A DNA stretch of 64,000 nucleotides from an uncultured Eubacterium sp. (GTDB lineage: Bacteria > Bacillota > Clostridia > Oscillospirales > Acutalibacteraceae), in assembly GCA_910577195.1 (NCBI GenBank), contig CAJTLP010000003.1, positions 62,001-126,000 of the forward strand. Reading direction: 5' to 3'. The notes beneath the pieces are model-generated. The model was not told where the DNA came from, did not search any database, and worked only from the letters and a program-made list of their open reading frames with translations. The position numbers were made by a program, and so were the translations under genes. How positions within the stretch are numbered: position 1 is the first letter of the stretch; every line of letters begins with the position of its first letter. Of the stretch, positions 26,059-34,746 are shown piece after piece.

Positions 26059-26337
26059 TAGCCAAACAAGAGTCGAACCCAACAGCCTAAAATAATTCGT
26101 TTTCCGCACCTAACGTCATTTTTTGTCTTGTTATACGGCAGTATACCTGCGTCAAAGAAATGACGCTATGCACAAAAAACGGATTATTTTAGGTGCTTCG
26201 CAGTTTAACTTGAGCAATTTTGTTCAAAGAGAAGGCAAAAAGCGCAGGAAAGCTGTCGCTTTGCGAGCATTTTTAACGCTGTATTTGGGCATAAATTGCC
26301 AAGTTAAACCTTGTTTTGTTCGGCTCTTGTTTGGCTA
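26059..26337. mobile_element. MITE-like structured element with 20-bp terminal inverted repeats and TA ends
   Basis: The ends TAGCCAAACAAGAGTCGAAC (26059-26078) and its inverse at 26318-26337 differ at one base. TA at each outer end could be the duplicated target typical of IS630/Tc1-type elements. Two further inverted repeats nest inside: 26086-26122 with 26156-26193 (about 37 bases, few mismatches) and 26203-26221 with 26293-26309. Folded, the strand gives an outer stem enclosing two long arms. It has no credible coding frame and fills most of the 394-base gap between genes. Confidence 0.68.
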
Positions 26338-26383
26338 CAAATGCATTTTAGCAGAATGATATTTTTATTCAATAGGACAAAGG

Positions 26384-26412
26384 AGGAGTGTCCAAGTTTT
26401 TGGACACTCCTC
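26384..26412. terminator. Terminator downstream of the MocR-like regulator
   Basis: GAGGAGTGTCCAA pairs with TTGGACACTCCTC across a short loop, 20 bases past the minus-strand stop. On the plus strand AAGGTTTTTTT follows, so it also blocks transcription coming from the MITE side. Confidence 0.7.
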
Positions 26413-26431
26413 AAGGTTTTTTTACAAATTT

Positions 26432-27691
26432 TCAATTTTCTATTGACAAAATTAAATTTTCTGCTACAATTTTTAGACTTTTTTCAGGTATTCCTGATGG
26501 TGAAATGACCAAAACGATTTGATTATTCTCATATTTTTCCACAAAAACCTTTAATCCGAATTCTTTAAATACGGATATATCCTTGTTAAATTCCGATACC
26601 AGAACAATCTGCAGGGTGTTTTCACCGATTTCAATTTTAGCATTTGGCATTTCTTTTTTCAGCATATTATAAAACTTTTTTGTTTTTGCAGTGTAAAGAC
26701 GTCTTATTTTTCTGATCTGTGATTTAATGTGACCGTCACGTATATAATTGCACAGTGCAATCTGCTCAGTCTTGCTTGCTGTCTGAGCAAAGCGATAAGC
26801 ATTTTTATTGAATTTTTTAGTTAATTCATCCGTAAGCACCATAAAGCTTATTCTTATGCCGGGCAAAAGCATTGCAGAAAAGGAGCCCATATATATGATG
26901 TTGCCTTTCCCTAATGCGAAAAGTGATGGTGTTGGCTTTACATTATACAGAAATTCATTTTCATAGTCATCCTCAATGACAAGCGAGTTATGTTTCTGAG
27001 AATAGGATATCAGCTCTAGACGTCTTTTTATAGGCATAACGTCACCCCACCTTGTCATATGCGAGGGGGAGACATAAATGATATCAGCGTCCTTATCTCT
27101 TGTGTGCACTTCAAATCCGTAATCGCTGAAAATGCTCATTCCCTGCGTAAAGCTCTTATCAGGAAAGGAAACGCTGCTGTTTCTGTCAATCAGTGCACAC
27201 AGTATCTGCAGCAGCGGCTGTACACCTGCACCGATTATGATTCGTTCAGGTGATGCAATCACATTCCTTTTTTCCTTTATATATTGCGATATTGCACATC
27301 TTAAATCATATTCACCCTTTGGCTGGCTGTAGGAAAGCAGCCTGTCTGTCTGCCTAAGTGCACTTTTGATATATCTTTGCCACAGTGCAAAGTCAAAGCA
27401 GTCCTCATCAGCCGTACCGCCTGTGAGGTCAAATTCTGTGCTTTCTTCTGCAGCCTCTTCATCTTCTTTAATTGGATTTTGTACGATGTCGGAAACGAAA
27501 TATCCGCTCTTTTCCTGAGCAATGATAAAACCCTCCGCGCATAAATCAAAATAAGCATTCTGAACTGTGGTTACTGACACATCATAAATCTGTGCAGCTT
27601 TTCTTACGGAGGGTATTTTATCTCCTGCTTTGAGCTCGCCTGAAAGAATCATATCTCTTATTATATTATAAAGCTGTGTGTATTTTTTCAT
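26432..27691 (-). CDS. MocR/PdxR-like regulator lacking the PLP lysine
   Basis: A 419-residue fusion of a GntR winged helix (1-70, SGELKAGDKIPSVRKAAQIYDVSVTTVQNAYFDL) with an aminotransferase-like domain. VIEDDYENEFLY keeps the cofactor Asp and Tyr region, and LPGIRISFMVL keeps the phosphate Arg. In MocR proteins the Schiff-base lysine sits in G-T/S-F-S-K; here it reads GSFSA, so residue 273 is Ala. It diverges from a pyridoxal kinase and an ECF S-component, so it most likely controls vitamin B6 salvage. ATG 27691 follows GAGG; GTG 27694 is the alternative. Without the lysine any B6 ligand must bind non-covalently, or the domain has lost sensing. Confidence 0.85.
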   Translation of the reverse strand: MKKYTQLYNIIRDMILSGELKAGDKIPSVRKAAQIYDVSVTTVQNAYFDLCAEGFIIAQEKSGYFVSDIVQNPIKEDEEAAEESTEFDLTGGTADEDCFDFALWQRYIKSALRQTDRLLSYSQPKGEYDLRCAISQYIKEKRNVIASPERIIIGAGVQPLLQILCALIDRNSSVSFPDKSFTQGMSIFSDYGFEVHTRDKDADIIYVSPSHMTRWGDVMPIKRRLELISYSQKHNSLVIEDDYENEFLYNVKPTPSLFALGKGNIIYMGSFSAMLLPGIRISFMVLTDELTKKFNKNAYRFAQTASKTEQIALCNYIRDGHIKSQIRKIRRLYTAKTKKFYNMLKKEMPNAKIEIGENTLQIVLVSEFNKDISVFKEFGLKVFVEKYENNQIVLVISPSGIPEKSLKIVAENLILSIEN

Positions 27692-27787
27692 CACTGTACC
27701 TCAAAATATTATTGAAACTGTGTATTTTAATCATTACAGTAATAGTATATAATAATTAGAAAGATATTTCAAGAGGGGAGAGATATA

Positions 27788-28585
27788 ATGAAAAAATGTG
27801 CGGTAATCAATGATTTATCAGGCTTTGGAAAATGCTCTTTAACTGCGGCAATACCGATTATATCCGTTATGGGCTCTGAAGTTCACCCTCTTCCGACCGC
27901 TGTTCTGTCAAATCAGACTGCTTATGAAAGCTTTCAGTCTGTGCCGTTAACCGATGTAATGCCTGAATTTATATCGGAGTGGAAAAAGCTGAATCCAGTT
28001 TTTGACGGAATACTTACAGGTTTTGTCACAGATGAAAAACAGCTTGATATTATCAGCAATTTTATTGATGAATTCAGGACAGAAAATACAACTGTTATTG
28101 TTGACCCTGTTATGGCGGATAACGGTGCTTTGTACAGCGGTTATACTCCTGCAATGTGTGAAAAAATAAAAAAGCTCTGCCATAAGGCGGATATCATCAC
28201 ACCGAATATTGCTGAGCTTGCTTTCCTTGCTGATGAAAAATACAGTGAAGATATTGACGATATTAACCGCTATGCAAATAAGCTTCAGCTGGAGGGTATT
28301 GAAAGAATAGTTGTCACAGGATACAAGCAGGACAATATGATTTCCAATCTTGTTTATGACAACGACGGTATGGCAATAGCATCGTCAACTCTGATCGGCG
28401 GTTATTACAGCGGAACAGGTGATATACTTGCTTCAATAATAATGGGCGGAGTATTAAAAGGTTTAAGCCTTGTTCAGTCGGTTTCACTTGCAACCGAATT
28501 TATAAGCAAGGCAATCGCAGATACTGATTGTGATAATCATAATGACGGAATTGAATTTGAAAAATATCTCGGAGATTTGCTATGA
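27788..28585 (+). CDS. pdxY: Pyridoxal/pyridoxamine kinase
   Basis: A 265-residue ribokinase-fold enzyme that phosphorylates pyridoxal to PLP. The N-terminal VINDLSGFGKCSLTAAIPIISVMG and PTAVLSNQTAY (substrate site) are diagnostic of the PdxK/PdxY group. VDPVMADNGALY near 100 and the anion-hole GGYYSGTGDILAS near 205 (with the catalytic Asp) complete the active site. GAGGGGAGA precedes the ATG. It overlaps the ECF gene by four bases and diverges from the MocR-like regulator across a 93-base gap containing a TATAAT (27748-27753) with a poor -35, as expected for activator-dependent control. Confidence 0.9.
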   Translation: MKKCAVINDLSGFGKCSLTAAIPIISVMGSEVHPLPTAVLSNQTAYESFQSVPLTDVMPEFISEWKKLNPVFDGILTGFVTDEKQLDIISNFIDEFRTENTTVIVDPVMADNGALYSGYTPAMCEKIKKLCHKADIITPNIAELAFLADEKYSEDIDDINRYANKLQLEGIERIVVTGYKQDNMISNLVYDNDGMAIASSTLIGGYYSGTGDILASIIMGGVLKGLSLVQSVSLATEFISKAIADTDCDNHNDGIEFEKYLGDLL

Positions 28586-29094
28586 AAAATAATAAGGTAT
28601 TTAAAATGACAATCACAGCAATGTTCACCGCAATGATTTTTGTACTGACAAGATTTGTTTCAGTCCCTGTCGCAACAGGGTATGTTCACTTTGGTGATGC
28701 ACTGATTTATCTTGTGGCATCCACACTCGGAGGCGGCTGGGCATTGTTTGCAGCAGCTATCGGCGGTGTGCTTGCCGATATAACATCAGGCTGGTTTACA
28801 TATGCGCCTGTTACATTCATTGTGAAAATACTGATTGCATTGCTTTTTGTTTTTGTTAATAAAAAAAGTGAAAAAATCTTGACACCGATAACTGCTTTGC
28901 TTACAATACCAGCAGGAGCAATTACAATCGGTGGCTATTTTATCGGTGATATGATTATTGATAAGGCCTATGCCGTTGTTAATATTCCAGGCAATGCCAT
29001 TCAGGCAGTCGGAAGTGCTGTTGTGTTTATCGTACTTGCAGCAGCCTTTGACGCTGCTAAGATGAAGAAAAAATTTTTTATGGATAAGAAGTGA
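28582..29094 (+). CDS. ECF transporter S-component, probable vitamin B6 uptake
   Basis: A 170-residue membrane protein with five or six helices. It has the S-component look: a short cytosolic start (MKNNKVFKMTITAMFTAMIFVLTRF) with the A-x-x-x-A helix-1 motif for ECF-T contact, VHFGDALIYLVASTLGGGWALFAAAIGGVLADI, and a pocket at the outer side. It would bind the substrate and use a shared energising module encoded elsewhere. Overlap with pyridoxal kinase and the MocR-like regulator nearby make pyridoxine/pyridoxal the likely substrate (PdxU/HmpT-like). Confidence 0.85.
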   Translation: MKNNKVFKMTITAMFTAMIFVLTRFVSVPVATGYVHFGDALIYLVASTLGGGWALFAAAIGGVLADITSGWFTYAPVTFIVKILIALLFVFVNKKSEKILTPITALLTIPAGAITIGGYFIGDMIIDKAYAVVNIPGNAIQAVGSAVVFIVLAAAFDAAKMKKKFFMDKK

Positions 29095-29099
29095 GGATT

Positions 29100-29711
29100 A
29101 TGGCTGATATCGTTTATACCCTTGAGGGCGGAGTTTATCTGAATATAACAAATAAATGCCCCTGCAACTGTGCTTTCTGTATACGTTCTAAGGGCGACGC
29201 AGTAGGTGATGCTGAAAAGCTCTGGTTTGATGAGGAACCGACTTTTGAAGAAATCAAAAAGGCAATTGACGATTTTGATTTCAGCAAGGTTGACAATGCT
29301 GTTTTCTGCGGATACGGTGAGCCTACAAATGCCTATGACAATCTGCTTGCCGCTGCAAAGTACCTCAGAAGCGTGAATCCGGATATTAATCTGAGACTCA
29401 ATACCAACGGACTTTCCGACTTAATCAACGGAAAGCCTACTGCTGAGGAGCTTTCAGAGAATTTTGATACCATATCCGTTTCTCTGAACGAGCCCACATC
29501 GGAAAAATATGATAAAATCACAAGAAATATTTATCCCGGCAGGGCATTTGACGCAATGCTTGAGTTCACACGTGAATGTGTTAAATACTGCAAGGATGTC
29601 AGAATGACCGTTGTTGATGTTATTTCTGAGGAGGAAATAGAGCAGGCAAGGCTTGTGTGTGAATCAACAGGTGCCAAATACAAGGTACGTTCCTTTGCCA
29701 GAGGCAGATAG
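29100..29711 (+). CDS. TatD-associated radical SAM protein
   Basis: A 203-residue compact radical SAM protein. The N-terminal LNITNKCPCNCAFCIR holds the CxxxCxxC cluster, FCGYGEPT is the GGE-like SAM motif, and LRLNTNGLSD follows in the usual place. The size and start resemble the 'TatD family-linked' radical SAM proteins, though no TatD gene is near. The GTG at 29091 is an alternative start; GAGG lies just ahead of ATG 29100. It follows the B6 transporter directly, so it may share the operon; a link to B6 is not evident. Function unknown. Confidence 0.8.
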   Translation: MADIVYTLEGGVYLNITNKCPCNCAFCIRSKGDAVGDAEKLWFDEEPTFEEIKKAIDDFDFSKVDNAVFCGYGEPTNAYDNLLAAAKYLRSVNPDINLRLNTNGLSDLINGKPTAEELSENFDTISVSLNEPTSEKYDKITRNIYPGRAFDAMLEFTRECVKYCKDVRMTVVDVISEEEIEQARLVCESTGAKYKVRSFARGR

Positions 29712-29740
29712 TTATTTACAGGATAATAGAAATAATCTAC

Positions 29741-29776
29741 ACCCGGTGTTCATTAATTAGCACCGGGTATTTTTTT
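29741..29776 (+). terminator. Terminator of the B6/radical SAM operon
   Basis: ACCCGGTG pairs with CACCGGGT across 12 bases, followed by ATTTTTTT. It ends the pdxY-ECF-rSAM transcript. Confidence 0.85.
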
Positions 29777-29836
29777 CTTGTAAATATTTTCTGTTAATGC
29801 TATGATTGAATTATAAATAATAAGGGGGATTTAGCT

Positions 29837-31180
29837 ATGGCTAAAAGTAAAGGAGCAGGTGCACTTGCCGGGCGTACCTGGATGTCGATTATACTCTTTG
29901 GTCTTATTGGTCAGATTGCGTGGATGGTTGAAAATATGTACTTTTCACGCTTTATGCAGAATGAGATTACAAGGGCACCGTATGCCACAACACTGATGGT
30001 TGCTTTTTCCGCAATATTTGCCACATTGTCAACACTTATCGGCGGTGCATTATGCGACAGAACAGGTAAGCGTAAAATGTTTATCTGCTGGGGTTATGTT
30101 ATCTGGGGTCTGACAATTATGATGTTTGCCCTTGTGCCAATGCAGCCGAGTGCTGATAAGGTATTGCCTCTTGTAATATTAGTCGTAGCAATGGACTGTG
30201 TTATGTCCGTAATCGGTTCAATCAGTAATGATGCTGCCTTTAACGCGTGGGTTACAGATATTTCCGATACCTCAAACAGAGCAAGAGTTGATACCGTTCT
30301 TGCAATTATGCCGCTTCTTGCTCTTGCAGTGGTATTTGTAGGCTTTGACGGACTTACAAATGCATCAGCAACTACGGATGACTGGAAAAAGTTCTTCCTT
30401 ATACTCGGAATTATCCCAAGCATCGGCGGTTTAATCGGTCTTCTGATTATGAAGGATAAAAAGGGAATTACCGCAAATAAAGAAAATTCCTTCCTTTCTG
30501 ATTTTACATATTCACTTCAGCCAAAGGTAATTAAGCAGAATAAAATGCTCTATGTCTGCCTTGCAGGCAATATGATTTCAGCAGTTGCTTATCAGATTTA
30601 TGTTAACTATCTGTTCAATCTGATTGAGGGCACTCTTGGTATTACAGACTATATTATTCCTGTTGCGATTATTATGGTTGTATCGGCAGTCGCATCTGTT
30701 TTCGTTTCATCAGCAATGGATAAGTACGGCAAAAAGCATTTTTATTTCCCAACCATTATTGCAGGAGCGGTAGGCAGCCTTGTAATCTGGTCGGCCAAGT
30801 TTCTCGTCGGCAAGGATGAAAAACTGCTTATCGGTGTGCTGATTATAGGCGGTATCCTTGCTATCGGTGTAAGCCTTATTATGGCAGGTCTCTTTACTGC
30901 ATCATACAGAGATTATATTCCTAAGGGAAAAGAAGGCTTGTTTCAGGGATGCCGTATGGTTATGTATGTTTTAGTTCCTATGATTATAGGTCCGCTGATT
31001 GCACAAACCATTATCAATTCAGCGAATAAGGGTGTTACAGATGCTGCGGATATTGTTTATCCTATGGAGCTGTTTCTCGGTGCAGCAGTAGTTATGTTGT
31101 TTGCTCTTATCCCTGCAGGCATTGTCAGAAATAAGCAGGCAGAACATCATAATAGGCTTATGAAGGAAATTGAGGAATAA
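29837..31180 (+). CDS. MFS transporter, sugar-cation-symporter-like
   Basis: A 447-residue protein with twelve membrane helices. The start WMSIILFGLIGQIAWMVENMYFSRF and the loop GGALCDRTGKRKMF (MFS motif A, about 70-83) identify the superfamily; the general look is that of the GPH/melibiose-type or related uncharacterised MFS carriers. AAGGGGG precedes the ATG. It stands alone between two terminators. Given the glycosidases in the window, a sugar is plausible, but nothing in the sequence fixes the substrate. Confidence 0.83.
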   Translation: MAKSKGAGALAGRTWMSIILFGLIGQIAWMVENMYFSRFMQNEITRAPYATTLMVAFSAIFATLSTLIGGALCDRTGKRKMFICWGYVIWGLTIMMFALVPMQPSADKVLPLVILVVAMDCVMSVIGSISNDAAFNAWVTDISDTSNRARVDTVLAIMPLLALAVVFVGFDGLTNASATTDDWKKFFLILGIIPSIGGLIGLLIMKDKKGITANKENSFLSDFTYSLQPKVIKQNKMLYVCLAGNMISAVAYQIYVNYLFNLIEGTLGITDYIIPVAIIMVVSAVASVFVSSAMDKYGKKHFYFPTIIAGAVGSLVIWSAKFLVGKDEKLLIGVLIIGGILAIGVSLIMAGLFTASYRDYIPKGKEGLFQGCRMVMYVLVPMIIGPLIAQTIINSANKGVTDAADIVYPMELFLGAAVVMLFALIPAGIVRNKQAEHHNRLMKEIEE

Positions 31181-31245
31181 GGACAATCGCAAATATGATT
31201 GTTTTGATCGATTCCATTCTGAAATAAATCTATTTTCAGATAATC

Positions 31246-31289
31246 AAAAAGCATATGCCAATGTGTATTACATACGGCATATGCTTTTT
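31246..31289. terminator. Bidirectional terminator between the MFS and VanZ-like genes
   Basis: AAAAAGCATATGCC pairs with GGCATATGCTTTTT across 16 bases, between convergent genes. Confidence 0.85.
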
Positions 31290-31300
31290 ATTTATATTGC

Positions 31301-32101
31301 TTATGTTTTTATTTTATGGATTTTATTCTCAAGCAGCAATGAGATAAAACCGATTGTAAAGCCTGATATGTTAAATACAATATCATCAATATCCACGCTG
31401 CCGCATTTGAAAATATACTGATACCCCTCAACACAAAAGGGAATAATCAGTCCGATTATAAATATCTGATATTTTTTAATTTTCGGAAAAACCGCTTTAA
31501 TCAGAAAAGCAATCGGTATGAAAAATGCTACATTGCCTACAAAATTAAACAGCGGCCATGTATTTCCGTGAAAATGGCTTATCATATAATCAAGATAGCT
31601 GATAAGTCCGTTACCGAATTTTAAATTAACCTCAAAATAACTGTTAGGCTTTCTTGCAAAAATGATTAAAAAAGAAAAAATGTAAAAGGGGAGAAAGGAC
31701 AGCCACAACTTTCTTGACAGCTTGTCAAAGTCGGATTGTCTGCTGACGGAAACACCTATATAAAGAGCAGTGTTGGCAATATAGATTATGCTCAACCACC
31801 ACATTTTATAATAATTTTCACTGCCGCTTATATTGGTTACAAAATAATCAAAAGCAAAAAATACAAGAAGTACATTTAAAAATATCCCTGAAAACTCAAC
31901 AATTCTTTCCTGCTGCTTTTTATTTATTATTGTTGCAAGAAATACAAAAAGGAATACAAGTAAAAATTTTATGAGCAGTTTGTCCGTATCTGAATATCCG
32001 AGATATCCCTGAAATTTGTCAGTTGAGATTGTCAGACAGGATAAAATATAAGTTATAACAAAAAATATGTATTTAATTTTATTGCTTATGCCATTTATCA
32101 T
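31301..32101 (-). CDS. VanZ-like family membrane protein
   Basis: A 266-residue protein with about seven membrane helices. The second half has NFVGNVAFFIPIAFL...CVEGYQYIFKCGSVDIDDIVFNISGFTIGF, the diagnostic VanZ-domain pattern (N-x-x-G-N, E-x-x-Q, D-x-D-D-x-x-x-N-x-x-G). The first half adds three extra helices. VanZ proteins give low-level glycopeptide tolerance in some settings; most have unknown roles. It follows the nucleotidyltransferase-like gene by 13 bases, so the two are probably co-transcribed. Confidence 0.85.
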   Translation of the reverse strand: MINGISNKIKYIFFVITYILSCLTISTDKFQGYLGYSDTDKLLIKFLLVFLFVFLATIINKKQQERIVEFSGIFLNVLLVFFAFDYFVTNISGSENYYKMWWLSIIYIANTALYIGVSVSRQSDFDKLSRKLWLSFLPFYIFSFLIIFARKPNSYFEVNLKFGNGLISYLDYMISHFHGNTWPLFNFVGNVAFFIPIAFLIKAVFPKIKKYQIFIIGLIIPFCVEGYQYIFKCGSVDIDDIVFNISGFTIGFISLLLENKIHKIKT

Positions 32102-32114
32102 TTAATTACCAGCT

Positions 32115-33287
32115 TTAAATATTCAGTTCGTTCAGAAGCCTTTTGTATTGCTCGGACTCTTTGTTTGTATTCATAATGGATTTTATTGTGCTTTTTGAGT
32201 GGGCTTTTCGTTTGAATACCGCATCAAATAATCTGTTAAGCCACGCAACAGGCAACAGGATAGGATGTTTCTTTGCATAGGGGCACTGATTTTGCAGGTA
32301 TCTTTTGCTTGGGAAAAGCAGTGCAAGCAAGGCTCTCAGCTTTGCTGAAAAATTATTTCGGCCGTCTTTTCCGATTCCTTTGTTGATATAATAGTTTCCA
32401 AGATTCCTTTTGTTAAAACCAAAACTGCCGCTGCTGATGATTTCGTCCTCAAAAAGCTTTCTGAATTCTTCATTTTCATTAAAATCAATTTCGCTTTTTA
32501 TCGGTGTGTTAAACCAGTAATTGCACAGCGAAAAACTTGCTTTTGCAAAGGTTTCAATATGAAGTTCGGCACATTTTATTATAAATTTATCATAGTCAAA
32601 ATCAGCCATATGTCTGATGATCACATCAATGTCCATAAACATTTTTATCCCTGCACCGCACAGATTGAAATGTTTAATGATGTGGCAAAGAATATAAAGC
32701 AGATGCAGCTCATCATCAATAAAATATTCATATCCGTTATTTGAGCACATATCAAATATGTTCTTAAAATACGGATGATCATAGTCCTCTGTGCTGTGTA
32801 TCTCGATATGCTGTTTGTCATAATCGAAGGCAAAGCCGTTGTCAGAGTCATCATTTATATTAATATTGCTGCTTATAATAATTTGACGGAATCTGTCAAT
32901 ATCAGCGTATTTAATAATAACATCAATATCACCGCTTGTCCTGAATTCTTTTACAGGATAATAATTACGCAGTATTGCCCCTTTAATTAACAGAAAATCT
33001 ATTCCTGCGTCGGTAAGCATTTTCTTTATGTCGTTTATTGCAATGGTCTTGCTGTCACTGTCAATAAGCGTATATCCGAGCTTCTGACGAAACTTTGACA
33101 GAAGATTTTTTTCAGGCTGATTCTTGCTTTCAAGCATCATAATCTGATTTGCCGTAATTGCACATACATTATGAATATTTGAAAGTCTGTATATTTCCTG
33201 CCAATCTATATTTTCCATAGCATCAGGAGATATATTATTAAGATAAGATGAAATAAGTGAAACAAAATATTTCTCGTTGCTGTTCAT
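32115..33287 (-). CDS. Nucleotidyltransferase-like family protein
   Basis: A 390-residue protein. FLLIKGAILRNYYPVKEFRTSGDIDVIIK (about 95-123) carries the K-G and the GDIDVI Asp pair of the nucleotidyltransferase-fold 'uncharacterised nucleotidyltransferase' family, followed by HIEIH and LLYILCHIIKHF. Members occur beside surface-polysaccharide and peptide-modification genes, with no agreed function. AGGAGG precedes the ATG. It lies between Mbeg1-like and VanZ-like genes on the same strand with short gaps, forming a likely three-gene unit of unknown purpose. Confidence 0.75.
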   Translation of the reverse strand: MNSNEKYFVSLISSYLNNISPDAMENIDWQEIYRLSNIHNVCAITANQIMMLESKNQPEKNLLSKFRQKLGYTLIDSDSKTIAINDIKKMLTDAGIDFLLIKGAILRNYYPVKEFRTSGDIDVIIKYADIDRFRQIIISSNININDDSDNGFAFDYDKQHIEIHSTEDYDHPYFKNIFDMCSNNGYEYFIDDELHLLYILCHIIKHFNLCGAGIKMFMDIDVIIRHMADFDYDKFIIKCAELHIETFAKASFSLCNYWFNTPIKSEIDFNENEEFRKLFEDEIISSGSFGFNKRNLGNYYINKGIGKDGRNNFSAKLRALLALLFPSKRYLQNQCPYAKKHPILLPVAWLNRLFDAVFKRKAHSKSTIKSIMNTNKESEQYKRLLNELNI

Positions 33288-33317
33288 GTTTTATACCTCC
33301 TTTTTATAGATTTTAAA

Positions 33318-34463
33318 TCAATCCTTGCTGTCAGTCAATCCTATTTTCTTTGTCAGCGACTGAATATGCTCAAGATATACAAGACTTGAGAATTCTTTAA
33401 TTGCCTGCTTGATTGTGCTTTCAATCAAGTCTTTTTGAAGATCGGTTATATTTTTTAGCGAATGAATTGCTTTGATAAGCCTTGCAAAATCAAAGACCTT
33501 AATATCCTCATAGTTATTTATTCCTGAGCTTTCAACAAAGTCAAATATTGTTTCAAAAACATCTTCAATATTTTCTTCTCCGACTGCGGTAGTCAGTTTT
33601 TTTAAATATTTGTCAACAAATTTGCTCGTTTCATCTGTCTCATCGGTAAATTCAAAATGATTATCACGAATCAGCCAGGATGATACCTGATGCTGCTTAA
33701 TATTTTCATTTGTGCTTTTTACAATCTTCCTTGATGCGTTGTGATAAAGCATACATCCGATGATTGAGGACTGCGGTATATATGAAAATATTCTGTCCTT
33801 CATTTCAATGAAATCATACCGTTCAATCATCTGTCGCGGAAAGCCCGGTGCATCAAACTCGTAGATGCCTTTGATTTTCTTTTTCAGTGAATTGGAACAG
33901 CTTACACCGGAAAAGGAAGCAAGATTGCCGCCCTTTGAGTGACCGCATATCATCAGATTCCTTTCTGCAAGGGTTCCGCATTCCTCAAGATAATAAAGTG
34001 CATGAATCTGTGCAGGAACAGGGAACATATAGCTGAGCATTGCGGATTCTTTAATTCCGGTAACACTTGTGTCCGTACCTCTGAATGCGATAACTGCCAG
34101 CTCACTGTTTATGTAAAAGGTTATTGCTGAAAATTGCTTGTCGATTTTATCATTGACATTATTCACATATTTTAAAAGTGTGATATTCTTATATCTGTTT
34201 GTATGTGCACACTGATTCAGAAGCATGGACGCTTTGTAAACAATTGATATTTTTTCTTTGAGTTCATCTTCGTTGTAGAGATTGAAATACTGGTATGATG
34301 CTTCTTCAAGAGTGATTTCCACATCACTGTCAGGTTTACATACTATAGCGGAGAAATCCACATAACTCAGTTGTGAAAATATCAGTGCATCAACCTCGTT
34401 GAAGGGCACTTCATTGAAAGACATATTTTTATATTTTTCAATATATTCCGTAATCGTGCTCAT
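33318..34463 (-). CDS. Mbeg1-like (DUF2974) alpha/beta-hydrolase
   Basis: A 381-residue lipase-like protein without a signal peptide. AVIAFRGTDTS near residue 125 and CGHSKGGNLA near 172 give the oxyanion and nucleophile-elbow (Ser) motifs, and YEFDAPGFP near 200 is characteristic of this clostridial family. The C-terminal third is helical. ATG 34463 is chosen because GGGGA precedes it by six bases; the ATG at 34469 adds two residues without a fitting site. Substrate unknown. First gene of the 31.3-34.5 kb minus-strand unit. Confidence 0.82.
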   Translation of the reverse strand: MSTITEYIEKYKNMSFNEVPFNEVDALIFSQLSYVDFSAIVCKPDSDVEITLEEASYQYFNLYNEDELKEKISIVYKASMLLNQCAHTNRYKNITLLKYVNNVNDKIDKQFSAITFYINSELAVIAFRGTDTSVTGIKESAMLSYMFPVPAQIHALYYLEECGTLAERNLMICGHSKGGNLASFSGVSCSNSLKKKIKGIYEFDAPGFPRQMIERYDFIEMKDRIFSYIPQSSIIGCMLYHNASRKIVKSTNENIKQHQVSSWLIRDNHFEFTDETDETSKFVDKYLKKLTTAVGEENIEDVFETIFDFVESSGINNYEDIKVFDFARLIKAIHSLKNITDLQKDLIESTIKQAIKEFSSLVYLEHIQSLTKKIGLTDSKD

Positions 34464-34700
34464 ACTCATTCCCCATTAACAAATTGTCTACAAAAAAGAT
34501 AAATAAAATTCATTTTAGTTTAATAGTTTTGAAATTTTCCTTTGGTAATATTTAGACAAGCAAAAGGAAAGCTTACTTTAGTTTCATAATTTTTTCCGAG
34601 TGGAAAACAGTTTTCGGAGTCAGAGTTTCTCCTCATTCAATTCATAAAAATACTTTTTTCATTTCTCTGTCTGTTTTTAAAAATACTCCATCCACTTAAC

Positions 34701-34727
34701 CACCTCTGCTCCCCCAAAGCAGAGGTG
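34701..34727. terminator. Hairpin downstream of the nitroreductase
   Basis: CACCTCTGCT pairs perfectly with AGCAGAGGTG across seven bases (CCCCCAA). It is 20 bases past the nitroreductase stop, but the T-rich side (TGTTTCTTTT) is on the plus strand, so which transcript it ends is unclear. The remaining 34470-34700 holds no gene; a weaker TTTCCTTTG...CAAAAGGAAA repeat lies at about 34536-34570. Confidence 0.5.
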
Positions 34728-34746
34728 TGTTTCTTTTATGGACAAA

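Noticed and set aside
26123..26359. 78-codon plus-strand frame (MSCYTAVYLRQRNDAMHKK...)
   Set aside because: It is contained in the second MITE-like element and its residues reflect the inverted repeats.
31170..31421. 83-codon plus-strand frame after the MFS gene
   Set aside because: It passes through the bidirectional terminator and is antisense to the VanZ-like gene.
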